Part shown: positions 1 to 11,900 of the stretch, in pieces | Layout of the letters: every line of letters starts with the position of its first letter | Position numbering within the stretch: position 1 is the stretch's first letter | Source: Antilocapra americana | Taxonomy: Eukaryota > Chordata > Mammalia > Artiodactyla > Antilocapridae | Length of the DNA stretch: 64,000 nucleotides | Direction of reading: 5' to 3' | NCBI GenBank assembly: GCA_007570785.1 | Contig: ML660201.1 | Location: forward strand, 33,417,840-33,481,839 | Notes under the pieces: generated by a model | What the model was told of the DNA's origin: nothing | The model's database searches: none | What the model saw: the letters and a program-made list of their open reading frames with translations, nothing else | Translations under genes and position numbers: made by a program

Positions 1-226
1 CACAACTGAGTGACTAACATACATACACACATCATGAAAAGACAGGTCTGCTGTATATATTACTTTAGGTAATTCAGCTTCATTCTGCCTATAGGCTTCT
101 GCCTATAGGCTTATCTTGCCTGGGGCCATAACCTATCTTGGCTAAGACATTTTTCTCATGGGGAAAGAAAATTTGCCACTGGCTGTTCAGACAGAATAAC
201 TACAGCCTTCCTTTCTCTTCTTCTAG
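1..226 (+). other. End of ADAMTS9 intron upstream of the first visible exon
   Basis: The only clear signal is the pyrimidine tract and acceptor at about 207-226. A short direct duplication, ttctgcctataggc, occurs at about 84-110. Confidence 0.7.
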
Positions 227-403
227 TGTAATAAGCTGTGTGGTGGAGGCTTGAGAACAAGGCTGGTGGTCTGTCAAAAGCCCAGCGGGGAACGCTTTCC
301 GGATCTGAGCTGTGAAATTCTTGACAAACCTCCAGATCGAGAGCAATGTAACACACACGCTTGTCCTCAAGATGCTGCCTGGAGTGCTGGCCCTTGGAAT
401 TCG
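227..403 (+). CDS. ADAMTS9: ADAMTS9 exon: TSR (probably TSR10)
   Basis: A 59-codon exon in phase 0-0 follows a strong pyrimidine tract ending ttctag and precedes donor gtacgg. It begins CNKLCGGG and has TSR cysteines at residues 1, 5, 16, 29, 41 and 46. The Ser/Thr normally found just before the second cysteine, which is the O-fucose acceptor of CxxS/TCG, is Leu here, so this repeat should not be O-fucosylated by POFUT2. The exon ends with AWSAGPWNS, the tryptophan-containing start of the next TSR. Each TSR is therefore cut just before its first cysteine. The preceding exon is outside the window. Confidence 0.93.
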
Positions 404-3400
404 GTACGGCCCTAACTATTCATGTTTGCTAACTAAAACTAACACTCCAATTCCAAGGTGCTCTGGGTCACTCCTTTGAGACAGATTGTCCTCCTCACAA
501 GGGCATCCCTGGAACTGTGCTATACACAGTCTGTTCTTCATATTGACATGCAACAAAATTCATTTTTTTAAATGATGTTGCCAAAGTGACTTTACAGGAT
601 GCATGTACCTCATACAGGCCTTTTGCCAATGCCAAAAAGTAGCATCCTTTCCTAGAACTAGACTATATGTTTGTGTGTATTTTTTCTTTTTTTTTTTTTA
701 AGAAACTCCATGCCATTTTTAAACTCCAAAGTGATTTAAGCAGACAACTCTGAAGCAGATATTCTTTCCTTTTCTAAGCTGGTGGTATTGACTTTGGCGG
801 GAAGATACCTGCTTATTGAGGCTAAAGCAATTTTTGATTCAATGACTATACTTTGCCTGTGTGACTCGGGTACAGCTCTCAACACAATCGCCAAAAAGGC
901 TGTGTGATTTTGTAAAATCAACTGAAATCATTTGGAAAATTCCAAAGACAAACAGTGGACTCAGTGACCTGATGCCATTCAGGGCATCTAAAATGTTCTC
1001 TCTTCTATCAAGACACAAAACCTGTTTGAGACCGGTTTTCCCTTTGGTCCTAGGCTCCCTTTGTCATCTGCTTTTAAACAACATTGTGAGACAGATTTGG
1101 CTCTATAAATACTATGCAAACTTCTGGAGCACATCTTGGCAAACAAAAGGGTCAGCTGTGTCAGAACAATACTGTGGCTAAATGGTGCCACAGGTATGGA
1201 GCCATTAGGGTTATTTCATGTAAATAGAGTAAAGATGCCTGTGAATACATTAATTGCACTGAAGCTGAATTAATATTATGTGAATTCATATCCAAAAGCC
1301 GTTTTTTGTTCTGTAGGATTCTGAGGAAAAAACCTTAACCATTCCTGAAAGCAACTAACGAGCAGATTAACTGATCTGACATGGCTACTAATCTGTTGAC
1401 ACTTCTAAGAGTCAAAAGTTTCAAGATTGGAGATTGTATCTATAAGTGGAATACTAGCTGCATAACTACTGTATTCTGTGTTAAGTAGAAATCTAGAAGA
1501 ATTAGAGCATTATCTCAAGTGGTACTATTTATCTGGGCTGTGAGGGTTTTATTCAAGGGCAGCTCAGATGTACTGTTCACCCAGAGTATTTTGTCTGCAA
1601 TACTGGCACTCTCCCTAAATGAACATTTGGAAAAAGATCAGAAATAACCTTAGAATGTCAAGAACATCTTCTGACATTCCAGCTTCCCTAAGTCACCTGT
1701 TACATATTATTTTTCATGAAATTTTCCCTCTTGAGCCCATTATAGTTTAATCCTTTTCACGCAGCCAACACTAACACCACACTGTAGGTGGTGATATACA
1801 CTGTAGTATATATCAAAATATATAGTAGCTCTCCAAAAACTTGTGTTTCTTTAATATTCACCAAAAAGCATCTCCTAATCCTCAGAATATGTGTGTATAT
1901 ATATAATAATAATATATTATTATTATGCATTATATATTGTATATAGCATATATACAATATATTATATCATATATATATATTAGTTTCCATGGCATTCTCT
2001 TTCTTGAACACTTTCTAAACACAGTTTAATTTCTCTTACACTGGATTGCCACCCTCTCCCATAGATACTTTAAGAGTTTAAATGCTTAAATTTTAAAACA
2101 TAATCTTGAATAATTTGACTAAAGACTTTAAGTTTTTCTTTATTATATAGTTCTTGTTCTTGGGCCTGCACATAGTCTTCTACAACACACAGTAAAAAGG
2201 AGAAAGAGATTCTAAATGCTCTGTAATGCACCAAAGCAAATACATGGATTTTGAAAATGCTTTTGCTGCCTATATGATTTTAACACTTCCTTTGTAAAGT
2301 AATCATTATTCAAATATATATTCAAATGCCTCTGCAGCGTGGGAGCAAGGCCACTTTTACAAGGCTTTTCATGGTGATTTTTGAAAATCAACTAAATCAA
2401 AAGCATTTTATTTAAATAGATCTATTTATAATATATGACTTAAATTATGCAAGGTCAGCCTTTCAGATTCTTATGGTAGGATTTGGATTTTACTTGTATG
2501 TTGATTTTTATGGATGCTTTGGTACCATTTCTTAGTAGTTCTAAATTGAAGCATACCTCAGTGAATTGTGTTGATAGCCATAAGCCACTTCTATGGTGCT
2601 TCATCATTGTAACTGACAGTGACATTAACAACAAGAAAAACCATACTGGAGGTGCTAACATGTTGCTTTCAAGAGAAAGCGAACTAGATTTATTAGAGAC
2701 CAAGGGTAGCCATTAGTCCCCCTCTGGGCAAGTTGCTTTCTTATCCTGAGTACCCCCCACGCTGGATATAGTGTTGAGAAGCAGCTACTGCTGTGTGAGT
2801 AGGTCTTTTCCAAGGTCGAAATAAATATAGCCTAGTCCAACAATTGTTACCAAGGAGCAATATTTAGGAAAGAAACTCCAAATGGCTGTTAGCACAGTTT
2901 CCAGACTCTAAAATGAAGCTTCTGTGAATGTAGGGTTCAAGTACCCATTTTAAGGCCATCAGTTCTCACTCAAATCACCAGAGATTTAGAATCATGATTG
3001 TTGAAAACATCTTCCCTAGATTTTGTCTTTTCTGTCCTGTTTTGAATGCGTCCTTGCACTCTGACTTGGCAACGTTTTGTTTTTGAAATAAGGTTCTTAA
3101 CACTGATTTGCCTATTGCATGCACACATCCTGTGGCTAGAGGGATAAATCGGAAAGAGAGCTGTCAAACTATAGTGAGGAGTGAGTGGATTAAAACTCTA
3201 GCATTCTAGAGTAAGCCACTTCAAGATAACAAAAGTTGAAAAGATTGTTAATCTATCCAAGATGCTCATCTAGCTTTTTTTTTTTTTTGCATTGCCCCAT
3301 TGACAGTAGTGGTAAACAACCCGCCTGTCAATACAGGAGACATAAAAGACATGGGTTCAATCCCTGGGTCAGGAAGATCCCCTGGAGAAGGGTATGGCAA

Positions 3401-5899
3401 CCCACTCCAGTATTCTTGCCTGGGAAATCCCGTGGACAGAGGAGCCTGGTGGGCTACAGTCTGTAGGATTGCAAAGAGTCGGATGTGATTGAAGCGACTT
3501 ACCACAGGTATATCTGCTTGCTGACTGCCTTGGAGGCCATGGTTCTCCTTAGGAGGAATTGCTTGTGTGAATTTTTCCTGACAAACTTTAAAGTGTTCAC
3601 TGAGCCTTGCTTTAGGTGCTTTGGAATAATGCCTGTCAACCCGAATAATGAGAATTTATGAGCTCACGAAGGAACTGTGCTTTTGTTTCTGCCTGGTCAA
3701 CTTATGAATTTGTGTCTACCTCATTTTCATATGAAAGTTTGCAGCTTTTTAGGTAGGAAGAGAAAATGTCTGACATGAGTGTTTTATCACCTCACTGCAT
3801 CTATCTCTAGGAAAAATAAAGACTGTAAATATCACTACCATACTTTCTGAGTACAATTTTAAGCAGCCAAGCCTAGTGTTACCTGAATATTTTGAGCAGT
3901 ACAGATTTCTATGTGTTTATATAATAAAGCATATTTATTTTTTCCATGTTATTTAATTTTATATACAATGTTTAAAAATCAGTTTTTATCAGCAGACTGT
4001 AAAGGCAAATAGGCTGTGTGCTTAGAAGTGCGTGTATATGTTTCCTTTGGTTTTAAAAAGACACTTTTTAATTTTGTAAATCTCTCCCAACCTGTACTAT
4101 CCCTCTCCCAAATCTGAGTAACCACGTGGCAAGCTTTATGTAATTGGATAGTCTAAAATGTGTATTTTAAAGGGATACTTTAAAAAATATTTCTGAATTT
4201 GGAAATGATGCTTAGTGATATAAACAAAAATATAAGAGACTTAACGTTTTGTTGTTTTTTTTTTCTTTTCTAATACTGTTGTCCTGATTCATTGAGTCTC
4301 AACTATGAAATATGTATGCTGTTTATTGAATTTGTAGATAATAATAAGGCATAGCCAAAATCAAAACAAGTGATTAGGAGAAATGGTTCTGAACATGTCA
4401 GAAGAACCAGGTATAGGGAAAAGCTTAATTGCACACCAATTTGATCGTAACTTATTCTTTTTGTTCGGATAACTGTAAAAGACTTTAGAACATTTGTCAG
4501 TTCTGTGATTTTTCACCTGCAATACATATCAGAAGCATTTCTCATTAATGAAAAATAAAGAAGACATAACTATAAACTTGTAAGTTTTAAGAGAACTTGT
4601 ACTTTTCAAAAAGTGATAAATCATAAAGATGACCTCAGATCTCTACTGATTCCACATTGCCCTACTGAGCCTCCATTTTGCACTGTAGTTTCTTATGGTA
4701 ATTGAAGGGGAAAGACCAAATTAAGGAACTCCCTATATGCATTTGAGGACTTCCCTGGTGGCTCAGAGAATAAAGCGTCTGCCTTCAATGCTGGAGACCT
4801 GGGTTTGATCCCTGGGTGGGGAAGATCCCCTGGAGAAGGAAATGGCAACCCACTCCAGTATTCTTGCCTGGAAAACTCCGTGGATGGAGAAGCCTGGTGG
4901 GCTACAGTCCATGGAGTCACAAAGAGTCGGACACAGCTGAACGACTTCACTTTCATTTTCACTTTATATGCATTTGAGGGTTTTGTTTTGTTTTAGGAGG
5001 TGCTGTATAAGATAACATCTCCAAAGCAGAAGATGCTCGCTAGCCTTTACTCAGTATTTATTATGTACCATATCAGGCTAAGGAAATTGGTGTCACATTT
5101 AGCCCCCATGTCACCCTGTTGAGAGAGGTGTTTTTATGAATCCATTTGAATGTATGATAATCTATTGAGTACTTTAGTGATAAGACTTATTTTTTTTTTT
5201 GAAGAAGGAAGGCTTTATCACTTGCCGCCAGTAAGGAGAACACCAGGGATCTTTTCCAAAGCAGTGTCTCCCAGTGTCAGTATGCTTGACTACATTAATC
5301 CTATTTATTTTGATAGAAAGAGACAGGTCATGTTCAGAGTGAATTTTTTTAAACTCCTGCTTATACTCAATAGAAGGATATTGCGGAAACTTACCCTCCA
5401 TCTAAACTCAGCGTTTTTTAGCTAATATTGATGTTGTCCATTTGATTCCATCTGAGTTTATAACTCTTACTGGTAAATTCCCATAACCAGCAGCTCTGAA
5501 CATTTCCAATAACTGACTGTGTTTAGGGAATGGCAAAACATCTCTCACTTTTATTTTTGAAATATCTAATAATAATAGCCAGATTCAGAGGATGATATAA
5601 AGATTTTGGCTACAAGGAATATCACATTAAATGTGAATGCATTTTTTAATAAAAATAATCTTTTTACTAATGCAGACATATCTTAAACATTCTGCTAAGA
5701 AACACATTATTTGGCTCTATCAATAGGGAGTATAGAAATAACATAGTTTTTTAATGAAAACATTACAACATATGAAATTATAAAGTTTATTTGAACTCAG
5801 AGTAGATTAAGACTCTATAAACCACTCATCTCACATGTACTTAAAAACCACAGAACACACCGTCCTTGCATCTGTTTCATTGGAGATAAAACTTAACTG

Positions 5900-5947
<48 letters not shown>

Positions 5948-8900
5948 TATATATATATAAAATTTACAGTGATTGTATGCCTATCAGAGATCCTATTCCT
6001 GCTTTCTGACGGCTGATATTTCACGATTGCTTGACAGATTTCTGTTTTTACAGTTTTAAAAAGTCCAAAGGTGGGAATGGGGGCAAGTGTAGAGAGACAT
6101 TAGACCCTGAGGAATATAGATCCTCCCCCTGACTCAGATCAGGGAGTTGCCCTCCTGGAATGGACACAAATGGAAACTTTGGAATGTGGAGTGGGAGGTA
6201 GAGGCTGAGTCCAAGTCCAATTGGCTGGGAGGGAATCCTGATTATTAAACGCAGTTGAGGGAGATTTATTTTATGAGGAGGGAGTAAAAGACTGCAGGTC
6301 ATTCCTTCAAAAAAGAAGTCATTTATTTTTCAGCTAATGCTTTTTATTTGCCTACTGTGGGGCTAGTCTCTTTTGGGATGCTGAGGATATAGCAGTGCAG
6401 AATCAGAGCTATTGATTCTACTGGGAAAAGAGAAAATTCGGTATTAAATAAAGTTGAACATGTAAAGAATTGACAGTTTTTTCCTGACAGCCTCACTACA
6501 ACCATAAAAATAAAAATTGCTATTAGGATATATATGTGTGTGTGTGTGTATGTGCGTATGTATCTTCATGGTTGCTAATGATCTTTGTTCAATAAATATA
6601 AATTATTGATCTTGTCTTTCCTTTTAAATGTGCAATCGCCCAGTAAATTTTCAGTGAGAAATGCTCACTTGCTGATGGCATGGAACATTTAAAAACCTTC
6701 TGTCAGGAAGTATGTTTCTGTTCACCTTTTCATTAGAACCCAGACATGCGTTCACGGGTGTAAGAGTCAGGATAAGTAGAGGCTTATCCTCTGCCTTATC
6801 TGGCTTTCTGCCTCTCCCTGCAGGGGCCCACGAGCCTCCACAGCAGCATGGGAAGTTGTGGCTGAGGGTACATTCTCCTCTTGGTTAGGTACCAATAAAA
6901 CAGTCTGAAATGTGTGAGTTGCCACACCGCCATCTTTGCTCCTTGCCGTTGTTTCCTCTAAAGTGGGATTGTTTTCATGGATCGTTTTAATCACTGCAAG
7001 ACTCTTTTCCAGAAATTTATAAAATAGAGCATTGGCAGCCAAGAAAGGAGCAGGAAGTAGTATGGAAAACAATCAGTGTAAGCTGAACCTACAAAGTCAC
7101 CATTCTTAGTGAGGCCTGCATCCCCTTGCTCTTATTAGAATGAAGTTATGCACTGGCCAAATCAGTCCAATAACTATCTATGATGATAAATATGTTTTCT
7201 TTCCAAATATTCTCTCTTCCATGTTACTTCCCAATATGGAAGCTACTAGCCACATGTGGCTAATATTAAGCACTTATTATGTGGCCAAGTACGACGGGGA
7301 TACCGCATTTTAAATTGTATGTAACTTAATTACTCAAAATATAAACAGCGCCTGTGACTGGTGTCTACTGTATTAGACAGGGCAATCTCGGGCAAATAGC
7401 AGTTAATATTCAGCTTGTCAAGGGGTAAGTAAACTTATACAAATAAATTGGGGAGAAAAACCCTGTGTCAGCATGTAATGGATCCCTATATAGGATGTCT
7501 TTGCATCTAGTAAGTACCATCCTCTTGTCCTTCTATTTTGCACCCTTGTTTGAGAACACTTCAGTGGTTGTTCCCTGACAGCTGGGCACTGAAAAAATAG
7601 GACAGTGAAAAGAGAGGCTTTTAGAATCAGCTATCTTCAGAATAGTAACTCCAGGGCCTCCATATAAAAGCAGCTGTTAAAACAAACTCTCCTCTTGTGC
7701 ATCTCAGAGTTCAAGTTCGTTGTGGCAGTAAGTTCAGTTAAGGAGAAAGAATGTTTATGTGTTCTCTGGGTCAAAAGGGCAAGGTTTGATTGGTGTTTTT
7801 AGGAGAAGGCAAAAATGGACAACACCAGGTAGCCACCTTGTAGAAGCTTGAATTCCAAGAGATCGTGCTGTCTTTGAGAAATTTCAGGAAGGCAGCTTTC
7901 ATATTCACTGATCCCTGTAGGTAGAGGTTGAGCAGATTAGGTTGATAGACCTTTTCAAAGACATTTTAGAAGAATAAGAGCTGAACCAAATGTTTCCTCC
8001 ATCACTGTAATTGCCATCATTTACCTTCACCTCCCCAGTGTTAAGGAAACATTATAGTTTGTTTCATGTTTATACCCCGTACTGATGCCCCCAGAAGTTA
8101 AAATGTATGTAGCAACATTGGTTCTCTTTTCTAGTGATCAGATAGAGTTGTGGGATTTTTTTTCTTTTTTTGTTTTGTTTTGTTTTGTTTTGTGCCCCTT
8201 TAGGGCAACATCTGAAGTAAATGATAAACAATAAACGTTCAGGTGGTCTGTATTTTTAGAAGATCTTTTTAATTTATTATCCTCACACTTAGGTTGTCTC
8301 TATACTAAATTGGGAAGTAAGTCAAAATAACTCTCCTCAGCCACCTTTTTCTGATGTATTTCAGAAAGTAGTGGAATGGATAGTTTCAGTTAGCCTCAAA
8401 AGAGCTGTTTTCCCCTCATTTAGTTTTGTTTGATGCGTTTCCTCCCATAATTATTGTGATGGTTTTGACTTTTTATTATCATAATGACTTACATATTCTG
8501 CTAGGAGTTATGCAAAGCAATTCACTCCTATTATCAGATTTAATCTCTTCTACTTGATGAGCTTAGCACCATCAGAGAAGTTACCAACTTGGTACTAGGT
8601 CCCACTGTGGCTGAATGAGGATTTGAACCTAGTATTAACCAAGACTTAATCCCCTCATCTTACTCTTTAGTTGGTGAAGTGGTGAAAAGCTGTGGAAAGA
8701 GGTTATCTACAATTTAAGGTTTTCTGTTTTTCTGTGTGGTAACTACTTGAAACATTCTGGAATCATTGAGCCATTTACAGATATTGCTCAGAGCTCTAAA
8801 GGGATGAATATGAGAAAATTATTTCTCTTAAACGTAAGCCAGGTGAAGAGCAAGATTGGGGCCCTCTAGAATATTTGGAGGGGGAAGAAAAGCATCCAAT

Positions 8901-11900
8901 ATTTATTAAGGACACTACAAGGGATGTTTCTGACATTTTAGTAAGCAAAGAGAAATAGAATAACTTGAGGTAAATAATTGGGTTTTTTGGTTCAGTAGAT
9001 ATATAGATGATTGGGATGATAGCTCTCTGGCAAGTCAGTTAGAGGTGATTAGGTTTATTGTAGAAAGCAATATGCTATTGCATTATAAGTGAATTATGAA
9101 AAAATAGTGTAATTTAAAAATAATTTTAGTTTTCTTTTTTAACTTTTTATTTTTTATTGGGGTATAACTGGTAAAATAGACAATGTTGTGGTAGTTTCAG
9201 GTGAACAGCTAAGGGACTCAGCCAAAAATGTACATGTATCCGTTTTCCTGCCAAACTCCCCTTTCATCCAGGCTACAGCATAACTCTGAGCAGAGTTCCA
9301 TAAACTATACAGTAGATCCTTGTTGGTTATCCATTTTAAATATAGCAATGTGCACACATCCATCCCAAATTCCTTACCTGTCCTTCCTTCCTAACCTTCC
9401 CACCTCTGGCAACACCATCAATTCAGTCCAGTCACTCAGTCGTGTCCGACTCTTTGTGACTCCATGAACCACAGCACTCCAGGCCTCCCTATCCATACCA
9501 TCTCCCAGAGTTTACCCAAACTCATGTCCATTGAGTTGGTGATGCCATCCAACCATCTCATCCTCTGTTGTCCCCTTCTCTTCCTGCCCTCAATTTTTCC
9601 CAGCATCAGGGTCTTTTCCAATGAATCAGCTCTTCGCATCACATGGCCTAAGTATTAGAGTTTCAGCTTCAACATCAGTCCTTCCAATGAACACCCAGGA
9701 CTAATCTCCTTTAGGATGGACTGGTTGGATCTTCAGTCCAAGGGATTCTCAAGAGTCTTCTCCAACACCACAGTTCAAAAACATCAATTCTTCTGCACTC
9801 AGCTTTCTTTATAGTCCAACTATCACATCCATACATGCCTACTGGAAAAACCATAGCCTTGACCAGACAGGCCTTTGTTGAAAAAGTAATGTCTCTGCTT
9901 TTTAATATGCTGTTGGGGTTTGACATAACTTTCCTTCCAAGGAGTAAGCATCCTTTAATTTCGCTCCTGCAGTCACCATCTGCAGTGATTTTGGAGTCCC
10001 CCCCCAAAAAGTCTGACACTGTTTCCACTGTTTCCCCATCTATCTGCCATGAAGTGATGGGACTGGATGCCATGATCTTAGTTTTCTGAATGTTGAGCTT
10101 TAAGCCAACTTTTTCACTCTCCTCTTTCACTTTCATCAAGAGGCTCTTTGGTTCTTCTTCATTTTCTGCCATAAGGGTGGTGTCGTCTGCATATCTGAGG
10201 TTATTGATACTTCTCCCGGCAGTCTTGATTCCAGCTTGTGCTTCTTCCAGCCTAGTGTTTCTTATGATGTACTCTTCATGTAAGTTAAATAAGCAGGGTG
10301 ACAATATATAGCCTTGATGTACTCCTTTTCCTATATGGAACCAGTCTGTTATTCCATGTCCAGTTCTAACTGTTGCTTCCTTACCTGCATACCTGTTTCT
10401 CAAGAGGCAGGTCAGATGGTCTGGAATTCCCATCTCTTTCAGAATTTTCCAGTTTATTGTGATCCACACAGTCAAAGGCTTTGACATAGTCAAAACAGAA
10501 ATAGATTGTTTTTTGGAACTCTCTTGCTTTTTTGAGGATCCAGTGGATGTTGGCAATTTGATCTCTGGTTCCTCTGCCTTTTCTAAAACCAGCTTGAACA
10601 TCTAGAATTTCATGGTTCACATATTGCTAAAGCCTAGCTCGGAGACTTTTGAGCATCACTTTACTAGCATGTAAGATGAGTGCAATTGTGTGGTAGTTTG
10701 AGCATTCTTTGGCATTGCCTTTCTTTGGGATTGGAATGAAAAGTGACCTTTTCTAGTCCTGTGGCCACTGCTGAGTTTTCCAAATTTGCTGACATATTGA
10801 GTGCAGCACTTCTATAGCATCATCTTTTAGGATTTGAAATAGCTCAACTAGAATTCCATCACCTCCAATAGCTTTGTTCGAAGTGATGCTTCCTAAGACC
10901 CACTTGACTTCACATCCCATATGTCTGGCTCTAGCTGAGTGATCACACCATCGTGATTTTCTGGGTCATGAAGATCTTTTTTGTACAGTTCTTCTGTGTA
11001 TTCTTGCCACCTCTTTCTAATATCTTCTGCTTCTGTCAGGTTCATACCACTTCTGTCCTTTATTGAGCCCATCTTTGCATGAAATGTTCCCTTGGTATCT
11101 CTAATTTTCTTGAAGAGACCTCTAGTCTTTCCCGTTCTGTTGTTTTCCTCTATTTCTTTGCATTGATCACTGAGGAAGGATTTCTTATCTCTCTTTGCTA
11201 TTCTTTGGAACTCTGGATTCAAATGGGTATATCCTTCCTTTTCTCTTTTGCTTTTCACTTCTCTTCTTTTCACAGCTATTTGTAAGGCCTCCTCAGACAG
11301 CCATTTTGATTTTTTGTATTTCTTTTTCTTGGGAATGGTCTTGATCCCTGTCTCCTGTACAGTGTTATGAACCTCCATCCATAGTTCATCAGACACTCTG
11401 TTTATCAGATGTAGCCCCTTAAATCTATTTCTCACTTCCACTGTATAATCATAAGGGATTTGATTTAGGTCATACCTGAATGATCCCATGGTTTTCCCCC
11501 CTTTCTTCAATTTAAGTCTGAATTTGGCAGTAAGGAGTTCATGATCTGAGCCATAGTCAGCTCCCAGTCTTGTTTTTGCTGACTGTATAGAGCTTCTCTG
11601 TCTTTGGCTACAAAGAATATAATTAAAGCTTGTTCATTCTTGAAGTCTGTGAGTCTGTTTCTGTTTTGTAAACAGTTCATTTGTATCATTTTTTTTTCAG
11701 ATTCCATATAACAAATAAGGGATGTCATATGGTAAAAAGTGATCTCACACCTGTAACTCTCTGCTTGAAATAAATGCATATTAAATGTATTGCGTTATCT
11801 TCCAAACTCTTGAGCTAAAATTAAGATATGGGAGTTGAACTCTTCTGTCGATGCTAATAAGTCTTACTCTTTAATACTGGTAGGACAGTCAACCACTGTG

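Noticed and set aside
3236..3505. Open frames over the Bov-tA copies (also at 4.8, 54.9, 60.5 and 62.0 kb)
   Set aside because: They recur because each SINE copy carries the same frames; there is no independent coding evidence.
6767..7072. 101-codon minus-strand frame
   Set aside because: It has no domain, no conserved neighbours, no splice or promoter context, and its length is within chance expectation for 64 kb.
9436..11510. Several long minus-strand frames as cellular genes
   Set aside because: They are pieces of BovB reverse transcriptase broken by frameshifts.
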